Source: Baffinella frigidus (Eukaryota > Cryptophyceae > Cryptomonadales > Baffinellaceae). Taken from it: a stretch of DNA of 14,471 nt. Positions within the stretch are counted from its first letter, which is position 1, and each line of letters begins with the position of its first letter. The notes beneath the pieces are model-generated. The model did not search any database, was not told where the DNA came from, and worked only from the letters and a program-made list of their open reading frames with translations. Positions 1 through 6,074 of this stretch are shown here, piece by piece. The position numbers were made by a program, and so were the translations under genes. The stretch lies in NCBI GenBank assembly GCA_026770585.1, contig MU646338.1:65242-79712 (forward strand), written 5' to 3'.

Positions 1-39
<39 letters not shown>

Positions 40-41
40 AG

Positions 42-95
<54 letters not shown>

Positions 96-119
96 CGAGA
101 GAAAAGAGAGAGAGAGGCC
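1..119. repeat. GA dinucleotide microsatellite
   Basis: Almost pure (AG)n with a few interruptions (GAAGAG, GGAACGAG, GAAAAG). It has no coding meaning. Confidence 0.97.
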
Positions 120-215
120 CCAAAGACAGAAGAAGACGGTAGGCGTAGAGAGCCCAAAGACAGAAGAGGATGGTAGGCGTAGGGGGGGGAGGATGAAAAC
201 GGTAGGCGTGCTCGG
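118..215. repeat. short minisatellite, about 32-35 bp unit
   Basis: The block CCCAAAGACAGAAGA-(A/G)GA followed by (C/T)GGTAGGCGTAG occurs at about 118 and again at about 152. A decayed third copy, carrying only the GGTAGGCGT end, lies near 201-210. It directly follows the GA tract. Confidence 0.7.
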
Positions 216-636
216 ACTACACTCTGTTCGCGGTACAGGGCTCTTTGATACGATAGATAAGGACGCGGGGCGGGTGAAGAGGACTGGGGCCGGCATCGTG
301 GGCTCGACGAGGGAGGGTGGGGACGGTGCGCCTGACCGCCTCGCATGTAGAGGAGATTGGTTCCCGGCGTTGCGCTGCTTCCAATACCCGAGTTCACCCC
401 AGGGGGGTGTGCGCCTATTAGGAACTTTCTGATAGACTTAGGGGGGAAGCGGAAGGCCAGTCACGCTATTTTTGCCTGACAGGTCTGACGTGTGATCCAT
501 CGGGAGCGGCCCCTAAAACCACAGCGGGCGGAGCCCAATGCTCTATTTGGGAAGTAAGGCCGACCCGGTCCTAGCTTGGGGATGGCATGGGCTGACACCG
601 ACAATCCTGTTTAATAAACACGAAATCAACGAAATC
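216..636. other. no recognisable feature
   Basis: Unique-looking moderate-GC sequence. The only open frame near it (193-432, 79 codons) starts inside the minisatellite and reads as low-complexity, non-domain protein. I see no gene, RNA or element here. Confidence 0.6.
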
Positions 637-718
637 AAGAAACCGCACCCCCCCTAGGACCATCATAGGGCCCTACGCATGGGCCTACTGTAGGGTCCTA
701 GGGGGGGGGCGGTTTCTT
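637..718. repeat. fold-back (MITE-like) element 1
   Basis: The arms at 637-661 and 694-718 are inverted copies matching at 24 of 25 positions (AAGAAACCGC...CCTAGGACC). They enclose 32 bp that is itself partly palindromic around TAGGGCCCTA. The right arm is followed by 23 bp (717-739) that recurs exactly at 925-947, tying this element to fold-back element 2. Confidence 0.8.
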
Positions 719-820
719 ATGAGCGAGGTACCCCATGTATTGATGCCAACATGGCCGTTATGCATTCCCACCAAGGAGGCTAGGGTTCAGCAGCCAAGAG
801 GTATCTCAGCGCCCCTACAA

Positions 821-942
821 GGGTACCTCGCTCAGAAGAAACGCCCACCCAACCCCCTAGGATCGCCATACGGCCCTAGGCATAGCCCTACATGTACTGT
901 AGGGTCCCAGCAGGAGGCGCTTTATTATGAGCGAGGTACCCC
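821..942. repeat. fold-back (MITE-like) element 2
   Basis: The left arm at 821-846 begins GGGTACCTCGCTCA and the right arm at 914-942 ends TGAGCGAGGTACCC, a perfect 14-bp inverted terminus with weaker pairing further in. Internal CCTAGG, TAGGGTCC and CATGTACTGTAGGG resemble the interior of element 1. The two are diverged members of one short non-autonomous inverted-repeat family. No transposase is visible in the window. Confidence 0.75.
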
Positions 943-947
943 ATGTA

Positions 948-1282
948 GCGTTGAGCCCACGCGCGCACCCCCCCTCCCCTGGCACCCACCCCCTGGCTAA
1001 GCTGATCGCTGGGGCAGAGAGAAGGCGGATAACCTCGTCCCAGCGCGGCCAGCCCGTGTCCCGCGCTCTCAAGTAAACCAAGACCTTTGAGCTTCACGTC
1101 GGGGAAAATTCGGACTTTTGCTGGAGTATGAGCTCTTAGTCCAGCTGTCCTTTCTGGGCGCTCTCGAGCGGCGTCTCTCCGTAGGACCTAGGATCCTACT
1201 TGCTTTTGAGCGTAACGTCGGCGCCCAGCTTGAGGAGAGCAGCGACGACGTCCGGGTTACGAGCTCGTACTATCGGACTTCT
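948..1282. other. no gene seen
   Basis: GC-rich spacer with GAGCTC and CCTAGGATCCTA small palindromes near 1140-1200. Short open frames on both strands are low-complexity and overlap each other. Nothing supports a gene. Confidence 0.55.
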
Positions 1283-1367
1283 TACGAGCCTTCGTACGAA
1301 GCTTCCCGTAGGGTTTGATGAGAGGTAAGCTTCGTACGAAGGCTCGTACCGGTACGAAGCTTCGTAC
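1283..1367. repeat. perfect 22-bp inverted repeat plus 16-bp palindrome
   Basis: Positions 1283-1304 and 1327-1348 are exact reverse complements (22 of 22) around a 22-base loop. Next to them, 1352-1367 is the perfect palindrome GTACGAAGCTTCGTAC. The shared core TTCGTACGAAG suggests repeated copying of one palindromic seed. Confidence 0.9.
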
Positions 1368-1385
1368 TACCCGTACGAGCTCGTG

Positions 1386-1420
1386 CTTTGGTGCTTTTGG
1401 TGCTTTGGTGCTTTGGTGCG
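1386..1420. repeat. GGTGCTTT short tandem repeat
   Basis: Four to five copies of GGTGCTTT(T) in tandem, ending GGTGCGTACG. Confidence 0.8.
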
Positions 1421-1944
1421 TACGACTCGTAGGGTCCTAGGGATTGGGGCTTATTATTACGAGCTCGTAGGGGTGTGGCGTTTCACACGGGGGGGGCAAA
1501 TTGATCGAGTATTTTTCTGGTCACGTCCGGTTTCAAGGGGCTGAACATCCCGATGGGATATTCAGCGCCCACAAGTTGGACACGACTCGTAATTCGTACC
1601 CGAATTAGAAAGATCCGTTTGCCCCCTCGCTAGGACCCTATCCGACCACGGAGGGGGGATTACTGATTACTGAATTTATTCAAGAGGTTACGCCGTTATT
1701 GCCTAACCCGTGCCATTACCAGACTATGATCGGTCCATTTTATACCCCGCTCAGTCTGTCTCCGAGGGATGCTCCCCGAAGATTGGCGCAGAAGAGGCAG
1801 ACGACGAAGAAGAAGGAGAGGTTTTGTAGGTCCACGATGAGGAGTTACTGATTACTGATCACTGAATCCGTAATAAGTAACTAACGAACCATATAATTCG
1901 ACCTCATCAATATAGACCTATCATTCCCCTGGGTTCCAGAAAAA
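1421..1944. other. no gene seen; short TTACTGATTACTGA motif twice
   Basis: Non-coding by appearance. TTACTGATTACTGA occurs at about 1669-1682 and again at about 1845-1858. A purine-rich stretch (GACGACGAAGAAGAAGGAGAGG) lies near 1800-1820. No open frame of note. Confidence 0.55.
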
Positions 1945-2027
1945 GGAGGAGTCGGATTGGTTAATCGATCGTCAGATCGGTTAGTCAATCCAGCTCAAGT
2001 CGGCTCTTTGAGGGAGCCGACTCCTCC
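1945..2027. repeat. small inverted-repeat element with inner hairpin
   Basis: GGAGGAGTCGG at 1945-1955 is the exact reverse complement of 2017-2027. Inside, GTCGGCTC (1999-2006) and GAGCCGAC (2014-2021) form an 8-bp stem with a 7-base loop. Inner GGATTGGTTAATCGA and TCGGTTAGTCAATCC are also roughly inverted. Confidence 0.7.
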
Positions 2028-2158
2028 ATCCGGCTGTATGTGGTTGAATTTACCCCGTGGCTATTCCGCGATGGTTGTACCACATTTGACCTTCCAAGAC
2101 TTATGTCTCCACCTCTTCGCAGGTTTGACGTTCTGGAGAGGCACGATGGTGAGGCATT

Positions 2159-2183
2159 TCAAAGGGTCTTGTGGACCCTTTGA
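2159..2183. repeat. 10-bp perfect hairpin
   Basis: TCAAAGGGTC (2159-2168) pairs exactly with GACCCTTTGA (2174-2183) across a 5-base loop. Confidence 0.7.
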
Positions 2184-2375
2184 TTCGTCTGCATGTATGC
2201 ATGTATGGCGTAAGGAGTCCTTTCTACTCGAACAGCTTCACTTCGTTCCTCACCTGATGTTGGGTTTTGGGCGGCGGTTGTCTTTTTTTTTTTTTGGAAC
2301 CCCCTAGGGGTCACCATTTAGATAATCTTGGGGTGACCTGTTGAGAGGGGAGGGCCACCCGTTAGGTAGTGGGGG

Positions 2376-2401
2376 AAAGGAGGTGGAGCACCACCTCCTT
2401 T
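2376..2401. repeat. 11-bp perfect hairpin, 4-base loop
   Basis: AAAGGAGGTGG (2376-2386), loop AGCA, CCACCTCCTTT (2391-2401). The stem extends imperfectly through flanking GGGG and CCCC. In a eukaryotic context I read it as a fold-back repeat, not a bacterial terminator. Confidence 0.75.
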
Positions 2402-2521
2402 CTCCCCTAGAGCCCAGTTAGTTCTCTTCCCTCCTGACTCTGTTACCTTGAACTTTTGCGGAACTATATTACATGTTTCCTCATTTCAGATTGGGAACCG
2501 TTGTTCGCACATGTGAGCGCG

Positions 2522-2636
2522 GTGTTGCTCACAGAAGCACAGTTGGGCATTTTTACGCCAACCTCGTGACCAGTGAACATCACGATGTCCTCTGGTCACG
2601 AGGTTGGCAACACCCGACTGTCTTGTTTGCTGACAC
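2522..2636. repeat. fold-back (MITE-like) element 3
   Basis: GCCAACCTCGTGACCAG at 2557-2573 is the exact reverse complement of 2592-2608. Pairing continues outward imperfectly (ACAGTTGGG on the left against CCCGACTGT on the right), giving arms of about 50 bp around an 18-base loop. Confidence 0.8.
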
Positions 2637-2850
2637 GACGATCGCGTTTAAAATTCTATTGAAAACGTGTGGTAAATTTGAGGCAAAATTAAATGGCTGT
2701 TCTAAAAGGAGGTGTTGAACACAGAGGTTGCCTCTGCTGATGTTAGCAGATGCTGACAGCGAGACGTCAACATGATGTTTTTTGGATTTTTTGGGAATTT
2801 TGAGGGTTTTTTGAGGGTGGAGTAGCAGGCGTTCTGTGTGGTAACATGAT
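2609..2850. other. no gene seen
   Basis: AT-richer than its surroundings, with T/G-rich TTTTTTGGATTTTTTGGGAATTTTGAGG near 2775-2815. No supported coding region or RNA. Confidence 0.5.
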
Positions 2851-2951
2851 GTTCCCCCACTCCTCAAGGAAATCTGAGACCACATTTGTACATCAGAATT
2901 GAAAGTTGGTCCTTGAATGTGATCTCGGATTTCCTGGAGGAGTGGGGGAAC
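2851..2951. repeat. fold-back (MITE-like) element 4
   Basis: The arms 2851-2879 and 2923-2951 are inverted copies matching at 27 of 29 positions, with termini GTTCCCCCACTCCTC and GAGGAGTGGGGGAAC. They enclose about 43 bp. The total length of about 101 bp and tight terminal match fit a short non-autonomous inverted-repeat element. Confidence 0.8.
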
Positions 2952-3125
2952 ACCTCCAGAAACATGCGACGAGAAACACCTCACCCAGGCGGGCCCATCC
3001 GGAGGAAAAAAAAAGGTTTTCCTCCACTTTTGCCAACTTTTCCGAGGGAGCTATCGACAACTTTTGGCGCTCAGCGGTAGGGCAAGGGGTCTCCAAGGCC
3101 AAAGAGTCCTCTTCCGGAGCCCGCT

Positions 3126-3210
3126 GATACGATATCAGCTGAGAGCTGATATTGCTGATAACTCCAACATCAGCACTCAGCTGATACTGTGATAAGTTTC
3201 CAGCTGATAT
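3126..3210. repeat. CTGATA-rich tract with 9-bp hairpin
   Basis: CTGATA or its complement recurs at least six times. ATATCAGCT (3132-3140) and AGCTGATAT (3144-3152) form a perfect 9-bp stem with a 3-base loop. Confidence 0.7.
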
Positions 3211-3505
3211 AACAACCCTATCAACATCTCGCTTGAGAGACGCACGCAGCAACAAACCCCGTGGGGTTCTGCAGCAGTGTCAGGCAGGCTGTGGACCAAG
3301 ATCCACGGCACCAGTGAGGAGAGCCGTCGTCGCGGGGGGTGTTCACGGAGGGAAGGGCCGTCAGCCGAAGCGGCGTCGACGATGGTATGGCCCAACTCCT
3401 TGAGCAAGGCAGCAAGCTGCTTCTCGCCCACCACGGAGAGACTCTGACGGAGAGACTCCGACATTGCCCCCTGTCTCTGACACATGCTGGCGCCCCACCC
3501 TGCAG

Positions 3506-3736
3506 GAGGAGGAGACGCAACAGGCAGGTTTTGAGAGCGCAGTCGCGTCGGACTCCGAACCGGAGAGGGTTCCGCCGGCGGATGTCGGTGTGCACGGATT
3601 CAACGGAGTGGGCACCCCGAAACATCTGGTTGGTGAAGTGGCGGATGTGGGCAAGAATTCGAACTGGGGAAGAGCTCCAACAAGAAGGGCAGCGACAGCG
3701 CTGCAGGCGCCGTCAGCCGAAGCGGCGTCACTGATG
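3506..3736 (+). CDS. exon-like cassette, copy 1 (hypothetical protein)
   Basis: I do not recognise this protein. A pyrimidine-rich stretch ends in CCCTGCAG just before 3506, and GATG|GTGAGG at 3737 is a plausible donor. The exon between is 77 codons, phase 0 at both ends. It begins EEETQQAGFESAVASDSEPE, contains VPPADVGVHGFNGVG and ends APSAEAASLM. Related open stretches occur at 4549-4980 and 5673-5960, and the PSAEAAS-M|GT ending also occurs at 3358-3383 and 5045-5072. Repetition of the same frame and splice-like borders suggests an expressed or formerly expressed low-complexity gene. The minus strand is also open over much of this interval (3361-3888), so the strand is not certain. Confidence 0.3.
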
Positions 3737-3920
3737 GTGAGGCCCGCCCCCAGGAAATCCTGAGGCCCCACTCCGCTGCTGCCCCCAGGCAGCTGCAAGA
3801 TTCTCATCATCGCACCGGCTCGGATGCATGTTGGCGCATGAAGGTGCGCGCCTTCGTTTGCAATGATGTCCCATCGACTTCCCTCCACTTCACATCAACT
3901 TCCCCCCACATGTCCCCAAG
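3548..3920. repeat. segmental duplicate A, copy 1
   Basis: From GACTCCGAACCGGAGAGG through the CTTCACATCAACTTCCCCC end, this matches 4897-5252 closely, with a few indels. Offsets drift from 1346 to 1332 bp. Differences include a longer interval after GGAGTGGGC in copy 1. Confidence 0.85.
3789..3866 (+). CDS. possible terminal exon of the copy-1 cassette
   Basis: GCTGCCCCCAG ends at 3788, and the phase-0 reading AAARFSSSHRLGCMLAHEG... stops at TGA 3864-3866. It would follow the donor at 3737 after a 52-bp intron. The homologous segment near 5120 keeps the acceptor but stops early (after SSSHRF). This could equally be non-coding repeat DNA. Confidence 0.15.
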   Translation, partial: AAARFSSSHRLGCMLAHEGARLRLQ

Positions 3921-4430
3921 CCGCTAGTGAGGCCTACCTCTCCGGTGGCTTTGGCTGGCCCCGTTGAAGCGTTTCTGGGGCTGCTGCATCGTTAGTCTAG
4001 GGGTTGCGGGGGCGCGGCATCAGATTTTCAAACGGGGGCTGTGCTGTGCTGTGCTGTGATGTGCTCGGGCGGGGGGGGGCTGGTATCTGCTTAAGCCGCC
4101 GGTGAAGGCGCCCAAACCGCTAGGCGTACTTCTCCTGTGGCTTTTGCTGTCCCCTTTGAAGCGTTTCTCGTTTCTGGGGGTGCTACACCATGGGCCTAGG
4201 GGTTTCGGGGGCGCGGCATCAGATTTTCAAACGGGGGCTGTGCTGTGCTGTGCTGTGATGTGCTCGGGTGGGAGGGGGCTGGTATCTGCTTAAGCCGTTG
4301 GTGAAGGCGCCCAAACCGCTAGGCTTACCTCTCCTGTGGCTTTTGCTGTCCCCTTTGAAGCGTTTCTCGTTTCTGGGGGTGCTACACCATGGGCCTAGGG
4401 GTTTGGGGAGTGCGGCATCCGATTTCGCAC
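3921..4430. repeat. ~197-bp tandem repeat units B1, B2 and truncated B3
   Basis: Units begin at CCGCTAG: B1 3921-4116, B2 4117-4315, B3 from 4316. Each contains TTTGAAGCGTTTC, CTAGGGGTT, a GCATCAGATTTTCAAACGGG segment, a (GCTGT)n run, TGCTCGGG and CTGGTATCTGCTTAAGCCG. B3 is cut short near 4420, where it passes into GATTTCGCACGGGGGGTGTGCGG and then the exon-like cassette. Open frames across the units read the same repeated Leu/Pro-rich peptide, which reflects the repeat and not a known domain. Confidence 0.9.
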
Positions 4431-4548
4431 GGGGGGTGTGCGGTGCCACTTCCCATCAACTGAGCTGCGTGTGCTGCTTCTCGCCCCCCAGCTACGGAGA
4501 GACTTTGACATTGCCCTCTGGCTCTGACACTGGCACCCCGCCCTGCAG

Positions 4549-4980
4549 GAGAGGGAGCAGGAACAGACCGGTTCTGAGAGCGCAGCCTCGTCGGCCTCCA
4601 AGCCGGAGAGATTCGCAGAGGAGAAAGGTGGTTTTCCACCGGCGGATGTCTGGTGGAACAAGACCGTCCCCGACAGAGTGGGCATGGGAACGTCCGAATG
4701 GGAGACCGTGGATGCCGCCTTGCAGATTTTCGAATGGGAGACCGTGGACGCCGCCTTGGAGTCGTGTCAACGTTTGCGAGGCCGACCGATGAGCGTCGCC
4801 GACTTTGTCCTCGCGCCGGCTGGAGACTTTGATCCTTTTGAAAGGTCAGCAGCTAGCCCCCACCTGTCACGCCAAGTAGCTGTGAAGTTCTCGTCCGACT
4901 CCGAGCCGGAGAGGGTTCCGCCGGCGGATGTTGGTGTGCACAGATTCAACGGAGTGGGCTCTTGCGGGCGCAGTGGCTGA
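4549..4980 (+). CDS. exon-like cassette, copy 2 (hypothetical protein)
   Basis: Unrecognised. A CCCGCCCTGCAG acceptor-like end at 4548 is followed by an open phase-0 frame to the stop at 4978-4980 (143 codons). It starts EREQEQTGSESAASSASKPE and passes a twice-repeated EWETVDAAL (residues about 54-62 and 66-74). It continues through SVADFVLAPAGDFDPFE and then enters a second related segment, SDSEPERVPPADVGVHRFNGVG, which is homologous to copy 1. It is therefore a fusion of two cassette types. The final residues (SCGRSG, stop) come from an indel relative to copy 1. The copy-1 frame resumes downstream after a GCGGGCGCAG acceptor-like site at about 4970 (VADVGNNSN...SAEAASLM), so it may be spliced there. 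Confidence 0.3.
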   Translation, partial: EREQEQTGSESAASSASKPERFAEEKGGFPPADVWWNKTVPDRVGMGTSEWETVDAALQIFEWETVDAALESCQRLRGRPMSVADFVLAPAGDFDPFERSAASPHLSRQVAVKFSSDSEPERVPPADVGVHRFNGVGSCGRSG

Positions 4981-5252
4981 TGTGGGCAATAATTCCAACA
5001 GGGGAGGCGCTCCATCAGGAGGGGCTGCGACAGCCGGGCAGGCGCCGTCAGCCGAAGCGGCGTCACTGATGGTGAGGCCCCGCCCCTCATCCTGAGGCCC
5101 CACTCCGCTGCTGCCCCCAGGCAGCCGCAAGATTCTCATCATCGCACCGGTTCTGATGCATGTTGGCGCATGAAGGTGCGCGCCTTCGTTTGCAATGATG
5201 TCCCATCGACTTCCCTCCACTTCACATCAACTTCCCCCGACATGCCCCCAAA
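4897..5252. repeat. segmental duplicate A, copy 2
   Basis: Second copy of the 3548-3920 segment. It includes CCGCCGGCGGATGT, CCGTCAGCCGAAGCGGCGTC (also at 3358 and 3710) and the GATTCTCATCATCGCACCGG to CTTCACATCAACTTCCCCC end. Confidence 0.85.
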
Positions 5253-5560
5253 CCGCTAGGTCTACCTCTCCGGTGGCTTTGGCTGGCCCTGTTGAAGCGT
5301 TTCTGAGGGTGCTGCATCGTTAGTCTAGGGGTTGCGGGAGCGCGGCATCAGATTTTCAAACGGGGGCTGTGCTGTGCTGTGATGTGCTCGGGTGGGGGGG
5401 GGCTGGTATCTGCTTAAGCCGTTGGTGAAGGCGCCCAAACTGCTAGGCTTACCTCTCCTGTGGCGTTTGCTGTCCCCTTTGAAGCGTTTCTCGTTTCTGG
5501 GGGTGCTACACCATGGGCCTAGGGGTTTGGGGAGTGCGGCATCCGATTTCGCACGGGGGG
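5253..5560. repeat. ~190-bp tandem repeat units B4 and truncated B5
   Basis: B4 is 5253-5439 and B5 begins at 5440 (CTGCTAG). From about 5440 to 5735 the sequence is nearly identical to about 4316-4611 (offset 1124 bp), so the B-to-cassette junction was copied as a block after it formed. Confidence 0.9.
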
Positions 5561-5672
5561 TGTGCGGTGCCACTTCCCATCAACTGAGCTGCGTGTGCTG
5601 CTTCTCGCCCCCCAGCTACGGAGAGACTTTGACATTGCCCTCTGGCTCTGACACTGGCGCCCCGCCCTGCAG

Positions 5673-5960
5673 GAGAGAGAGCAGGAACAGACCGGTTCTG
5701 AGAGCGCAGCCTCGTCGGCCTCCAAGCCGATCGCGCCGGCTGGATACTTTGACCTATTTGAAAGGTTGGAGTGGCTTGATGTTTTCAAAGAGGGGGTGAG
5801 CGGTGCCGCTTCCCATCAATTTTCCACCACGTCTCATCACTTTTTCATCACACCCCATCATCGTCCAACCACTTCACATCAATTTGGCACCACTTACCAT
5901 CAACTGTCCAGCACCTTCCGTCAACTTCCCACCACTGCTCATCAACTCTTTGGAAATTGA
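5673..5960 (+). CDS. exon-like cassette, copy 3, with His/Thr-rich heptad repeats
   Basis: Unrecognised. The same acceptor-like CCCGCCCTGCAG precedes 5673, and the frame runs 95 codons to TGA 5958-5960. It starts EREQEQTGSESAASSASKP like copy 2, then jumps to APAGYFDLFER. This skips 68 codons present in copy 2 (ERF to VADFVL) while keeping frame. It then continues LEWLDVFKEGVSGAAS into seven 7-residue repeats such as HQFSTTS, HQFGTTY and HQLSSTF. An in-frame deletion and in-frame repeats favour past coding use. I cannot assign a function or confirm a start codon. Confidence 0.3.
   Translation, partial: EREQEQTGSESAASSASKPIAPAGYFDLFERLEWLDVFKEGVSGAASHQFSTTSHHFFITPHHRPTTSHQFGTTYHQLSSTFRQLPTTAHQLFGN
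5814..5960. repeat. 21-bp minisatellite, seven exact-length units
   Basis: Units start at 5814, 5835, 5856, 5877, 5898, 5919 and 5940, each 21 bp, with consensus near CATCAACTTCCCACCACTTC. The length is a multiple of three and lies in frame with the open reading from 5673, giving seven heptapeptides. The seed resembles the ACTTCCCATCAACTGAGC segment inside the cassettes (near 4448 and 5573). Confidence 0.92.
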
Positions 5961-5991
5961 TTGGAAGTGATGGCGAGTTGATGGCAAGTGG
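5961..5991. repeat. inverted continuation of the 21-bp minisatellite
   Basis: Directly after the array, AGTGATGGCGAGTTGATGGC reads on the minus strand as GCCATCAACTCGCCATCACT, the same motif inverted. Array plus tail can fold back. Confidence 0.65.
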
Positions 5992-6074
5992 ACTGCGCCT
6001 GTTTTGCTTCTCCACATCGGCGCGGTGCAGTCCCCTTCTTGCTTCGCCTCTGATATCAGCATGCGGGTGCGCAG

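Noticed and set aside
1957-2307. 116-codon plus-strand frame
   Set aside because: Starts inside an inverted-repeat element, ends in a T-run that reads as poly-Phe, and shows no domain or splice support.
2376-2401. Hairpin taken as a rho-independent terminator
   Set aside because: No downstream T-run and the context is eukaryotic; best described as a fold-back repeat.
3361-5220. Minus-strand frames beginning MEGSRWDIIANEGAHLHAP (3361-3888 and 4867-5220)
   Set aside because: The start is shared because the DNA is duplicated. The plus strand has better splice-like borders and frame-keeping indels, but I cannot fully exclude this strand.
4102-5799. Leu/Pro-rich frames such as LLLWLLLSPLKRFSFLGVLHHGP
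   Set aside because: They repeat because the ~197-bp unit repeats; no start or domain support, and some copies of the unit (first and fourth) have different sequence in this part.
1-6074. tRNA, rRNA, CRISPR array, or a transposase or reverse transcriptase gene
   Set aside because: No cloverleaf, rRNA core motif, regular repeat-spacer pattern or polymerase/transposase motif could be read; the direct repeats are minisatellites or segmental copies without spacers.
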